In this document: positions 28,055 through 36,950 of the stretch, one piece after another | Numbering within the stretch: the first letter of the stretch is position 1 | Layout: every line of letters begins with the position of its first letter | Origin: RYN-230 sp963841695 | Lineage (GTDB): Bacteria > Actinomycetota > Actinomycetes > Streptosporangiales > Streptosporangiaceae | Assembly: GCA_963841695.1 (NCBI GenBank) | Contig: CAWJDQ010000002.1 | Span: forward strand, 842,096 to 906,095 | DNA length: 64,000 bases | Direction: 5' to 3' | Position numbers and translations under genes: made by a program | Notes under the pieces: model-generated | What the model was told of the DNA's origin: nothing | The model's database searches: none | Seen by the model: only the letters and a program-made list of their open reading frames with translations

Positions 28055-29418
28055 CCGCCTGCTTGACCAGGGTCTGGCCGAAGTCCCAGATCAGGCCGCT
28101 GCCCCGGCTGGCGTCGTCCATCACCTCGACGAACGCGTCCCGGAACAGGTCCACCTCGTTTCCCCGATGGTCAGCGGCGGCAGCAGCTTGATCACTTCCA
28201 TGTGGTCCGCCGCGACCTGGGTCAGGATGCGGTGCCGCTGGAACAGCGCGACCACCACCGTCTGCGCGAACAGGCCGTGCCGGGCGGCCTGGAGCATGTT
28301 CCAGGCCGCCCGGGAGCCGGAGGCCTTCGGGCGGCCGAACTCCAGGCCGATCATCAGACCGCGCCCGCGCACCTCGGCCAGCAGCTCGTACTTGTCCACC
28401 AGCAACTGCAGGGCCTCGGAGAGCAGGGCGCCGGTCTGCTCGGCGTTCTCCACCAGCTTCTCGTCCTCGATGACCGCCAGTGAGGCCAGGCCGGCCGTCA
28501 TCGCGGCCGCGTTGGAGCCGAACGTGGAGTCGTGCACCAGCACCCGGTCGATCGACGAGTAGACCTTGTCGAAGATCCATTCCTTGGCCAGCGTGGCGCC
28601 AACCGGGACAAACCCGCCGGAGAGCGCCTTGGCCACGGTCACGATGTCCGGCTCGACGTCATCGTGCTGGTAGGCGAAGAACCGGCCGGTGCGGCCGATG
28701 CCGGACTGCACCTCGTCGCAGATCAGCAGAGCGCCGTGCTCGTGCAGCAGGGCCCGGGCCGCGGCCAGGAAGCCCGGCGGGGCCACCGCACGCCCTTGCC
28801 CTGGACCGGCTCGATGATGAACCCGGCCACGTCGCCCCGGCGCAGCTCGGCTTCCAGTGCGTCCAGGTCACCGAACGGGATCATCGTGTCCGGCAGCAGC
28901 GGGCCGAAGCCCTTGCGGAACTCCGCTGAGCCGTTGATGGACAGCGAGCCGATCGGTGAGCCCGTGGTAGGCGTGATCGCAGTAGATGATCCGCTGCCGC
29001 CCGGTCGCGTAGCGGGCGAACTTCAGCGCCGCTTCCACCGCCTCGGTGCCGCTGTTGCAGAAGTACACCCGGTCCAGGCCGGGCGCCTTGGCCAGCAGCT
29101 GCTCGCCGAGCAGGCCGGGCAGCAGCGGGGCTGTCGAACTGGACCAGGTCGGCCAGCTCGGCGTCCAGCATGTCGTGCAGGGCCTTGCGCACCACGGGGT
29201 GGTTGCGGCCCAGCGCGAACACCCCGAATCCGGCCAGGAAGTCGGCGTAGGCCTGGCCCGTCGGAGTCGTACAGGTAGGCACCCTCGGCGCGCTCGTAGA
29301 CGCGGTCGAAGCCGATGGCGTGCAGCATCCGGGGCAGCTGGGGGTTCAGGTGCTGGCTGGCGAGGGCGTAGCCCTCCCCGTGCCGGGCAGCGAGAAGCTC
29401 CGACAAGTCGAAAACCAT
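28035..29418 (-). pseudogene. Class III PLP aminotransferase, at least five frame changes
   Basis: The family motifs are all present but spread over three frames: LASQHLNPQLPRMLHAIGFD at the start, ADFLAGFGVFALGRNHPVVR, FCNSGTEAVEAALKFARYAT (PLP phosphate region), HAYHGLT, FRKGFGPLLPDTMIPFGD, LLICDEVQSGIGRTGRFFAY, and the Schiff-base Lys in VAKALSGGFVPVGATLAKE, HDSTFGSNAAAMTAGLASL, then VMDDASRGSGLIWDFGQTLV. Shifts are near 29270, 29135, 28960, 28795 and 28150. The enzyme would move an omega-amino group to 2-oxoglutarate or a similar acceptor. Nothing but frame is lost, so indel errors in the sequence are as likely as a dead gene. Confidence 0.8.
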
Positions 29419-29464
29419 GGGGAGTAGTCTGCCGACTTCCCGGGGCCTCTCGCTACCCGGGGTG

Positions 29465-30842
29465 TTACAAACCCGAGTCCTCCAGCATCTCGGTGACGAG
29501 TGCCGCGATCGGGGACCGTTCCGACCGGACCAGCGTCACATGGGCGAACAGCGGATGGCCCTTGAGCTTCTCGATGACCGCCACCACGCCGTCGTGCCAG
29601 GCCGACCCGCAGGTTGTCACGCTGGGCGATGTCGTGGGTGAGCACGACCCGCGACCCCGAGCCGATCCGGGACAGCACGGTCAGCAGGACGCTCTGCTCC
29701 AGGGACTGGGCCTCGTCCACGATGACGAACGAGTCGTGCAGCGAGCGGCCCCGGATATGGGTGAGCGGCAGCACCTCGAACATGTCGCGGGCCAGCACCT
29801 CGTCGATCACGTCCTGTGAGGTGACCGCGGACAGGGTGTCGTAGACCGCCTGGGCCCACGGGTTCATCTTGTCCGCCTCGGAGCCGGGCAGGTACCCGAG
29901 CTCCTGGCCGCCCACCGCGTACAGCGGCCGGAACACCACCACCTTGCGGTGCTGGCGGCGTTCCATCGCCGCCTCCAGGCCCGCGCACAGGGCGAGGGCG
30001 GACTTGCCGGTGCCGGCCCGGCCGCCGAGCGAGACGATCCCGACGTCGGGGTCGAGCAGCAGGTCGAGCGCGACGCGCTGCTCGGCGCTGCGGCCGTGCA
30101 GGCCGAACGCCTCCCGGTCGCCGCGCACCAGCCGAACCGATTTGTCCGGCAGTACCCGGCCCAGGGCACTGCATCCAGCGGCGGCCAGCACCAGCCCCGT
30201 GTGGCAGGGCAGCTCGCGCGCCTGCTCGCAGTCCAGCTTGCCGGTGTCGTAGAGCTCCTGGATATCGTCCGCGGTCACGTCGAGCTCGGTCATGCCGGTC
30301 CAGCCGGAATCGGCCGGCAGCTCGGCCCGGTACTCCTGGGCGGTCAGCCCGATCGAGGCCGCCTTGACCCGGAGCGGCAGATCCTTGCTGACCAGGACCA
30401 CGTCTTCGCCCTCAGCCTCGAGACTGCGCGCGACGGACAGGATCCGCGTGTCGTTGTCGCCGAGCCGGAACCCCGGGGGAAGGACCTGGGGATCGGAGTG
30501 GTTCAGCTCGACCCGGACGGTTCCGCCCTCGTCACCGATCGGCAGGTCGGCATCCAGCCTGCCGAATTCGATCCGCAGGTCATCCAGGTGCCGGAGGGCC
30601 TGACGGGCGAAGTAGCCCAGTTCGGGGTGATGGCGCTTGGCCTCCAGCTCGGTGATGACGACGATGGGCAGGATCACGCGGTGCTCGGCGAACCGGCTGA
30701 TCGCGGCCGGGTCGGCGAGCAGGACGCTGGTGTCCAGCACGTAGCTGAACCGGCGGCTTCCGGGTACCCCGGGAGCCCCACCGTCCCTGTCAGTGCGGGC
30801 ATTGCTGGGCCGCGATTCGCGGCGGGCAGAAGAACTGGCCAC
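29465..30842 (-). CDS. phoH2: PIN domain-PhoH ATPase (PhoH2 type), one frame change near the end
   Basis: I chose GTG 30842, five bases after GGGGAG. Residues about 30-150 are a PIN ribonuclease domain (YVLDTSVLLADPAAISRF with the first Asp, VVITELEAKRHHPEL, LGDNDTRILSVARSL, VVLVSKDLPLRVKA). The PhoH helicase-type ATPase follows: GIVSLGGRAGTGKSALALCA (Walker A), VVVFRPLYAVGGQELGYLPG and HDSFVIVDEAQSLEQ (Walker B). Near 29603 a shift restores WHDGVVAVIEKLKGHPLFAH, then LVRSERSPIAALVTEMLED, with the real stop TAA at 29465. PhoH2 proteins are ATP-driven RNA-unwinding nucleases. It is 263 bp downstream of uppS on the same strand. Confidence 0.88.
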
Positions 30843-30855
30843 TCGTTCTCCCCTG

Positions 30856-30933
30856 GGCGCCTGATCAGGCGCCACGCTCGGACACAGAAGTGTCTCCAGG
30901 ACCGGGACAGGCCCTCGAAGGGCCAGGTCCCGG
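30856..30933. promoter_or_regulatory. Three stacked palindromes before the PhoH gene
   Basis: An 18-bp perfect palindrome (GGCGCCTGATCAGGCGCC, 30856-30873), a 5-4-5 hairpin (GACAC/GTGTC, 30881-30894) and a long GC-rich stem with one bulge (30902-30933, loop CGA) lie one after another between the GTG of the PhoH gene and the uppS stop. They could be an operator plus a transcript structure or terminator for uppS; no T-run follows on the minus strand. Confidence 0.5.
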
Positions 30934-31105
30934 CCCTTCGCTCGTCTCGCCTGCGTGCCAGGACACGAAGCTCGAGGATGTCGAGGGCCTTCCCGGGGGG
31001 ACGGCTAGGCACCGCCCACCTGATTGAAAGGTACCCGGGCGGCGCGATCCCTGGAAGACCCAGGCGGAGTGTCACACACCACGCCGGACCAGGTTTAGGA
31101 CGGGT

Positions 31106-31888
31106 TTACGAGCCGAACCTGCGCTGGCGGGCCGCGTACGAGCGCAGCGCGCGGAGGAAGTCCACCCGGCGGAAGTCCGGCCAGTAGGCGTCGCAGAAGT
31201 AGAACTCCGAGTGAGCGCTCTGCCAGAGCAGGAACCCGCTCAGCCGTTGTTCCCCGGACGTCCGGATGACCAGGTCGGGGTCGGGCTGCCCGGCCGTGTA
31301 GAGGTGCTCGGCGATGTGCTCCACGTCCAGGACCCCGGCGAGTTCCTCGATCGTGGTGCCCTTGGTCGCGTGATCCTGCAGCAGGGAGCGGACCGCGTCG
31401 GCGATCTCCCGGCGCCCGCCGTACCCGATGGCCACGTTGACCAGCAGGCCGGGATAACCGGCGGTGGCCTCCCCCGCGTCCTTGAGCACCTGCGCCGTCT
31501 CCGCCGGGAGCAGGTCGAGCGCGCCGACCGGCTTCACGTGCCAGCCCGCCTCGGCCAGGGCCCGGACGGTGCTTTCAATGATCTTCAGCAGCGGTTCCAG
31601 CTCGGCGGCGGGCCGGGACAGGTTGTCGGTGGCGAGCAGCCAGAGGGTGACCACCTCGACCTGGGCCTGACGGCACCAGCCAAGCAGCTCGAAGATGTGG
31701 TCGGCGCCCTTCTGGTGGCCATTGCTGACGTCGGTGAAACCCGCCAGGCGGGCCCACCGGCGGTTGCCGTCGAGGATCACCCCGACGTGCCGCGGCACGT
31801 CGTGGCCAGACAGCGATGCTTCCAGCCGGCGCTCGTACACGCGGTAGACGAGATCGCGGAGTCCCGTACGAGCCTCGCGCAGCCCCAT
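31106..31888 (-). CDS. uppS: Cis-prenyltransferase (isoprenyl diphosphate synthase, UppS family)
   Basis: 260 residues and unbroken. Motif I is HVGVILDGNRRWARLAGF with the essential Asp at 40, followed by NGHQKGADHIFELLGWC, VTLWLLATDNLSRP, and the diphosphate-binding block DPDLVIRTSGEQRLSGFLLW with QSAHSEFYF. These enzymes add isopentenyl units with cis geometry to make C45-C55 polyprenyl diphosphates, the lipid carriers for wall synthesis. Actinobacteria commonly have two such enzymes, a short-chain and a long-chain one; sequence alone does not tell which this is. It supplies exactly the carrier used by the GT-C and LCP proteins of the window. Confidence 0.92.
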   Translation of the reverse strand: MGLREARTGLRDLVYRVYERRLEASLSGHDVPRHVGVILDGNRRWARLAGFTDVSNGHQKGADHIFELLGWCRQAQVEVVTLWLLATDNLSRPAAELEPLLKIIESTVRALAEAGWHVKPVGALDLLPAETAQVLKDAGEATAGYPGLLVNVAIGYGGRREIADAVRSLLQDHATKGTTIEELAGVLDVEHIAEHLYTAGQPDPDLVIRTSGEQRLSGFLLWQSAHSEFYFCDAYWPDFRRVDFLRALRSYAARQRRFGS

Positions 31889-32034
31889 CCGAACCTACTT
31901 CCGCCGCTAGCCACCGGCCGATGGGCATGGCCTGCCCGTATCAAGGATGTCACCACCGGGGCGGGCTCGTGACGCGACCGGCCCACCCGGCGATGCACCT
32001 CGGCCTGAAAGCCATCTAAACAGAAAGTAGCGAC

Positions 32035-32052
32035 GTTACGACAAATCGTTAC
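32035..32052 (-). promoter_or_regulatory. Direct repeat GTAAC-N8-GTAAC upstream of uppS
   Basis: On the minus strand two GTAAC elements, 13 bp apart, lie about 150 bp before the uppS start in an AT-richer patch. The spacing is 8 rather than the 6 reported for MtrA sites, so the regulator is not assigned. Confidence 0.25.
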
Positions 32053-32129
32053 ACCTTGTTCACCAAAGTGCGCACTGCTCTTGGTGCGGCGCGGTCAGTC
32101 GCAAGGTGACCAGCAGGTTCGCGGCCCGG

Positions 32130-32672
32130 TCAGGACTGGGGACCTTCCGCCCGGACCTCCTCGACCCGGCGCAGTGCCTCGCGCAGCTGGCCGAGCCAGG
32201 AGTCCTCGTGCTCGCCGACCAGCCGCACGCACCAGGCCAGTGCGTCGCTGCGGCTGCGGGCCACGCCCGCGTCCACCAGCGTGTCGAGCACCCGGCGCTC
32301 GGACTGGCGCAGCCGGGTCATCACCGGAACCGACAATGTGGTGAACATCACCTTCCGGCCGCCGCAGATCACGCCCCAGGAGACCTTGCGGCCGAACTTG
32401 TGCTCGGCCTCGCGGGCGATCTCGATCCGGTGCTCCCGGGTTTCCTCGCGGAACCGGCGGGTCCGCCCGTCCGCCGCTGCCGCCCGCGCGGCCGCGGTGA
32501 GCATCCGCCGCCACGTCCAGGTCGCCGAGGGGGCCGACCACGGTGATCTCTTCCCGGTCGACGAGGACCTCAGGCGTCTCGGTGAACCAGCCGGCGGGCA
32601 GGCGGCCGGTGAACCAGCCCGCGCAGCTTCCTCGCCCGGGACGGCGCCTTCGCCTGCTTCTCATGTACTCAT
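32130..32672 (-). pseudogene. Conserved actinobacterial hypothetical protein, several frame changes
   Basis: The best-read part (32130-32504) carries REETREHRIEIAREAEHKFG, RKVSWGVICGGRKVMFTTLS, PVMTRLRQSERRVLDTLVDA, GVARSRSDALAWCVRLVGEH and DSWLGQLREALRRVEEVRAE. The N-terminal part, in two other frames, has EKQAKAPSRARKLRG, WFTGRLPAGWFTETPEV and LVDREEITVVGPLGDLD. I recognise this combination as a conserved actinobacterial cytoplasmic protein without a known function; the middle looks like a ribbon-helix or DNA-binding-type helical bundle, unproven. The start is ATG 32672 or 32664, directly inside or beside the AT-rich palindrome at 32670-32689. At least three indels are needed. Confidence 0.65.
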
Positions 32673-32689
32673 GTAATGATAATTACATG
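32670..32689. promoter_or_regulatory. AT-rich perfect palindrome at a start codon
   Basis: CATGTAAT and ATTACATG (8-bp arms, 4-bp centre GATA) form a perfect inverted repeat with only 25 percent G+C in a very GC-rich genome. It overlaps the minus-strand start codon at 32672. The TGATAAT core is reminiscent of Fur-family half-sites. A repressor operator is likely; its owner is not known. Confidence 0.55.
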
Positions 32690-32805
32690 CATCGACGCTG
32701 CAAGCTTGCGAGCGCGGCTCTGAGGGCGCAGGCTGGCACGCGGCACGCGGTCACTCGCGGCGCAGGGCGGACGCGGCCCGCGGAGCCGGGGCAAGGCGGC
32801 GCGGG

Positions 32806-34059
32806 TCAGCCGACCGGGGAGGCGGCGACCTGCGCGGCGAGGCCGGGGAGACCCGCACCGCCCCGGCGAACTCGCTGCCCAGCGTCCACCGGGCACGAGC
32901 TCGACGTCCATCGCCGGGCTCGGGCGCCTGGATCATCATGCCCGTTGCCCAGGTAGATGGCCACGTGCGAGATGTAGTCCGGGGCGGTCGGGATCGGTGT
33001 GGTAGAAGAGCAGGTCACCCGGCCGGGCTGGCTGAACGGTATCTGCGGGCCCGGTCCGGGCCTGGTCCGCGGCCACCCGCGGCATGACCACCCCGGCCTG
33101 GGCGAACGACCACTGCACCAGCCCGGAGCAGTCGAACGTCGTCGGCCCGGCGCCGCCCCAGACGTACGGGCATGCCGACCCGGCTGGCCGCGGCCTTGAG
33201 CATGGCGATGAGCTCCGCCCGCGGTCAGCGCCGGCTGCCCGTGGCCGGGCGCTGGCCGCGGTCCCGGCGGCCGCGACGACCCGGCCGGCCGCGGCGGCCG
33301 GGGTGCCGCGGGCCGTGGTAGCGACCAGCGGCTCGACCACGGCCCCGTGCGGCATCCGCGCTTCTTGATCTCGCGCGACCAGCGCGGCCAGCCCGGTCGT
33401 CCGGGGCGCTCACCACGATCGCGTTGCCCGCCGGGAAGCCGAGCGCGCGGGCGACGGCCCGCGGAGACGACCGCGTCGACCCCGCCGATGCCGACCGTGC
33501 CGAACCCGGCGACGCGCAGCGACCGCAGCGTCCGGCCGGCCACCGTGACCGTCCCGCCCAGCGGCAGCTTGTCCTGCTTGCCCATCGTGTACGAGACGGC
33601 GATCGCCGCCTTTCGCCACGTTGCTCCACAGCGGGCTGGCCGCGGCGGTCGGCCCGGCGGCGAACGCGCGGAACGTGGCCGGGTCGACCCCGAGCATCGC
33701 CGCGAACGTGCCGTTGACCCGGACCCGGGCCGCGTCGACCGCCCGGGCCGCCTGGACGCCGCGCAGCCGGGCACCCGGGCCACGTCCCGGGCCGGGAGCG
33801 CGTGCTGTGCCACCACCATCACATCCGCCCGGAGGAGCTTCCGCGGCGCCGTCGCGCCCGTGGTCGTCGCCGTGGCGGTGCGCGCGCCTCCCGCGGACTG
33901 CGCTCCGGGCACCGGCACCGATACCCGTCCCGCAGCGGTCCCGGCCAGGGCCACCAGCGCCAGCAGCACACCGCCGTAGCGGCGCACGCCAGAACGCAGC
34001 CGGGCACCACCTCGTGCCGCTGCTGCCGGAGCAGGAGTCACGAGGGCGTCTATACCCAT
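32806..34059 (-). pseudogene. NlpC/P60 (C40) peptidase, exported, many frame changes
   Basis: Pieces in three frames add up to one protein: MGIDALVTPAPAAAARGG at the start, a membrane or signal segment (YGGVLLALVALAGTAAG), a linker, VNGTFAAMLGVDPATFRAFA, AIAVSYTMGKQDKLPLGGTV, VAGFGTVGIGGVDAVVS, ARALGFPAGNAIVVSAPDD, MPHGAVVEPLVATTARGTP, and the C40 domain PYVWGGAGPTTFDCSGLVQW with the nucleophile Cys, MPRVAADQ, ARPGDLLFYHT and HVAIYLGNGMMIQAPEPG with the catalytic His. It should cut peptide cross-links in peptidoglycan outside the membrane. At least six one-base changes are required over 1.25 kb, the densest in the window. Confidence 0.75.
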
Positions 34060-34214
34060 GCGCCGCCCGGCATACCGCGGGGGCGGCGGCCGTCTCCCTC
34101 GCCCGCCTGCCCGTCCCGGCGAATACGCAGGCCAGCCGCGGGCGGCAGGACCCGTCCCGGCGAAATTTCCGGTTCCATTTACGCGGCCGCCACCGGTGGC
34201 TCGCCAGCGCCGGG

Positions 34215-36270
34215 CTAATCACCGCGGAGCACGGCGCGCAGCGCGGCCGGGTCGGTCACCGGGGCCAGGCAGGCGAAGCCCCGGCAGACGTAGGCCGCCG
34301 GGGCCCCGCTGACCAGGCCGCGCGGCCTCGAGCAAGGGGATGACCGGTCCCCCGGTTCCCCGTCGCCGAGGGCGAGCACGGCGCCCGGCGGGGCGGCCTC
34401 CAGCGCGGTGAGCTGCAGCGCGGCGGTCCGCGGGTCGTCCGCCGGGCCGACGATCGCGATCTCGGCGGGCCCGGAGATCAGCGCCTCGGCGACGGCCAGG
34501 CCCGAGCCGGCGGCCCGCGGGAACCGCGCCGCGATCGGCCCCAGCAGCCCCAGCGCGGCCGCCGCGGCTTCCCGGTGCAGCGCCGACCCGGTCAGCGCGG
34601 AGTAGCTGAGCAGGGCCCCGGCCGCGGCGAAGGTGCCGGACGGGGTAGGGCCGTCCGCGGGATCCGCGGGCCGGTAGACCAGCGCTTCCCCGTCGTCCGC
34701 GGTGTCGTAGAACCCGCCGCTCCCGTCGCCGAACCGGGCCAGCGCCGTGCCCAGCAGGTCCCCGGCAAAGGACACCCAGCGCGCCTCGCCGGTCACCCCG
34801 GACAGGGCCAGCAGGCCCTCGGCCACGCACGCGTAATCCTCCAGCACCCCGGCGCTGCCGGAGGCCACGCCGTCCCGGGACGTGCGGGCCAGCCCGCCGC
34901 CGGACCGGTGCACCCGGGCCAGCAGTTCCGCCGCGCCCTGGGCCGCGGCCACGAAGGCCGGCTCGCCGAGCAGCAGGCCGGTCTCGGCCAGCGCCGCGAT
35001 GGCCAGCCCGTTCCAGGCCGCGACCACCTTGTCGTCGCGGCCCGGGCGGACGCGCGCCCCGCGCGCGGCCAGCAGGGCCGCCCGGACCCGGCCGAAGCGG
35101 GCCGGGTCCGCCGGGCTCGGCCCGCCGCTGCAGCACCGACCGGCCGTGGTCGAAGGTGCCGGCCGCCGGTCACCCCGAACGCCGCCGCGGCGTACTGCCC
35201 GTCCTCCGCCCCGAGGGCCGCGGACAGCTCGTCGGGTGTCCAGGTGTAGAACAGGCCTTCCGCGCCGTCACTGTCCGCGTCGAGCGCCGACGCGAAGCCG
35301 CCCTCCGGCGTGCCCAGCTCGGCGATCATCCAGGCGCAGGTCCCGCGGGCCACCCGGCGGGCCAGCTCCGACCCGGTCCGCCGCCACAGGTGCGCGTAGA
35401 CCCGGGCCAGCAGCGCGTTGTCGTAAAGCATCTTCTCGAAATGCGGCACGACCCAGCCGGCGTCCACGCTGTACCGGGCGAAACCCCCGGCGAGCTGGTC
35501 GTACAGGCCCCCGCGGGCCATCGCCCTCGGCGGTCCCCTCGACCATCCGCAACGCCCTCGGGGACGACTCGCCGTTGCGCTGTCGCGCGCTCTCCCCCTG
35601 GCGGAGCAGGAATTCGAGCACCATGGACGGCGGGAACTTGGGCGCGCCGCCGAACCCGCCGCGCGGCCGCGTCGTAGCTGTCGGCCAGCGTGGCGACGCC
35701 CTGATCGCAGACCTCCGCCAGGACCTCTGCCGCGCCCGCGCCCGGCGCGGCCCCGGCCGGGCCGATCCCCGGCCCCCGCAACGGCGCGGCCCGCTCGGCC
35801 AGCGCCGCGGAGATCTGCCGGGCCTGGCTGGTCACGTTGTCGCGGTCCTCCCGCCACGCCTTGGCCACCCCGAGGACCAGACGCCGGAAATGCTCGCGGG
35901 GGAAATAGGTGCCGCAGAAGAACGGATCCCGGTCCGGCGTCATGAACACGGTCATCGGCCAGCCACCCTGGCCGGTCATGGCCTGGGTCGCGGTCATGTA
36001 GACCGCGTCCACGTCCGGGCGTTCCTCCCGGTCCACCTTGATCGCGACCAGGTTCTCGTTCATCAGCGCAGCGGTCTGCGGATCCTCGAAGGACTCGTGC
36101 GCCATCACGTGGCACCAGTGGCACGCCGAGTACCCCACCGACAGCAGGACCGGGACGTCGCGCTCGCGCGCGGCGGCGAAGGCCGCGTCGGACCACGGCC
36201 ACCAGTCGACCGGGTTGTCCGCGTGCTGCAGCAGGTACGGGCTGGTGGCGTTCTTGAGTCGGCTGGCCAT
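34215..36270 (-). pseudogene. DUF255/YyaL thioredoxin-domain protein, several frame changes
   Basis: The N-terminus reads MASRLKNATSPYLLQHADNP, then VDWWPWSDAAFAAARERDVP, VLLSVGYSACHWCHVMAHES with the CxxC-like Cys-His-Trp-Cys site, and EERPDVDAVYMTATQAMTGQ. These are the DUF255 hallmarks. The six-hairpin half continues in other frames: MARGGLYDQLAGGFARYSVD, WVVPHFEKMLYDNALLARVY, EGGFASALDADSDGAEGLFY, VVAAWNGLAIAALAETGLLL, VCRGFACLAPVTDPAALRAV. Corrected length is about 670 residues, normal for the family (SPATA20/YyaL), whose substrate is unknown. Shifts lie near 35650, 35520, 35150 and 35060. The stop is at 34215. Confidence 0.85.
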
Positions 36271-36341
36271 GCTCCCATCTTGGGCCTGCGGCGGGCCTGC
36301 CCATGACAGCGGCCCGCCGCAGGCTCCGCCCGGCCTGCCGG

Positions 36342-36731
36342 TCAGCAGTTGCGCAGGGCGGGCGACTGGTTGAGCAGCTGGGCCCGGGGCGAGATGAACG
36401 CCTGGTAGGCCGGACCGTGATCACCGGGCCGGAACGCGGCGGCCCGGTGGCAGTTCTGGAACGCGAGCTGGATGCCGAAGTGACGTTCCAGGCTGCCCCG
36501 GATCGAGTCGCTAGCCAGGGCGCGCAGCAGCTGCCCGCGCTCGGCCTCACCCGGCGGCGGGACCCGGTTGTCGGTGAACGCGGTGTCGCGCCGGTGGAGC
36601 CCGGCGGCCAGGCTGGCGATCAGGTCGTAGGCGTACGGCAGCGAGGTGCGCACGGTGGCGACGAACGCGGCGTCAGCGACTTCGCCGAGGCGAGCCTGGT
36701 CCAGCAGCTCTGGGGATACGACAAGGGACAT
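36342..36731 (-). CDS. SCO5389-family protein
   Basis: I chose ATG 36731, preceded by AGGAG at six bases, over the ATG upstream at 36773. 129 residues: MSLVVSPELLDQARLGEVAD, AAFVATVRTSLPYAYDLIAS, GQLLRALASDSIRGSLERHF, GIQLAFQNCHRAAAF and the ending RAQLLNQSPALRNC match the conserved actinobacterial family named after Streptomyces coelicolor SCO5389. The function is unknown. Two Cys-bearing motifs (QNCHR and the terminal RNC) could bind metal. It is divergent from znuA and the 220-bp region between them holds AT-rich elements, so control by the zinc regulator is an inference. Confidence 0.85.
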   Translation of the reverse strand: MSLVVSPELLDQARLGEVADAAFVATVRTSLPYAYDLIASLAAGLHRRDTAFTDNRVPPPGEAERGQLLRALASDSIRGSLERHFGIQLAFQNCHRAAAFRPGDHGPAYQAFISPRAQLLNQSPALRNC

Positions 36732-36748
36732 GCCTGACTCCTGCCTGT

Positions 36749-36772
36749 TGATAAATATGGTTTTCATTTTCA
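36749..36772 (-). promoter_or_regulatory. Zur/Fur-type box candidate before the SCO5389-family gene
   Basis: On the minus strand the sequence contains TGAAAATGAAAACCA, whose left half equals the Zur half-site TGAAAATG; the right half is degenerate. It lies 18-41 bp upstream of ATG 36731 and is strikingly AT-rich. Confidence 0.45.
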
Positions 36773-36837
36773 CCAGGAGTCTGCGCCGCCCCGGGGTGAC
36801 CGGTCAAGGATCCGGGGCCGTGTTGCGCACGGAAGTC

Positions 36838-36860
36838 ATAACGGTTATCGTTTTCATCAA
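36838..36860 (+). promoter_or_regulatory. Zur/Fur-type box candidate before znuA
   Basis: The stretch holds a perfect ATAAC-G-GTTAT inverted repeat (36839-36849) running into CGTTTTCATCA. Its complement gives TGAAAACGATAACCG, similar to actinobacterial Zur sites of the form TGAAAAC-N-nTTTCA. It lies about 90 bp before ATG 36951. Confidence 0.5.
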
Positions 36861-36875
36861 CGGGGGACCTTCCCC

Positions 36876-36931
36876 GCACCCAGCACCCAGCACCCAGCAC
36901 CCAGCACCCAGCACCCAGCACCCAGCACCGA
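36876..36931. repeat. 7-bp tandem repeat, 8 copies, in the znuA leader
   Basis: Seven perfect gcaccca units and an eighth ending in ga fill 36876-36931, between the operator candidate and the ribosome site (ACTGGAGA) of znuA. Confidence 0.97.
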
Positions 36932-36950
36932 GACTGGAGACCGACACCCC

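Noticed and set aside
32035..32052. MtrA binding site before uppS
   Set aside because: The GTAAC direct repeat has an 8-bp gap instead of 6; kept only as an unassigned repeat.
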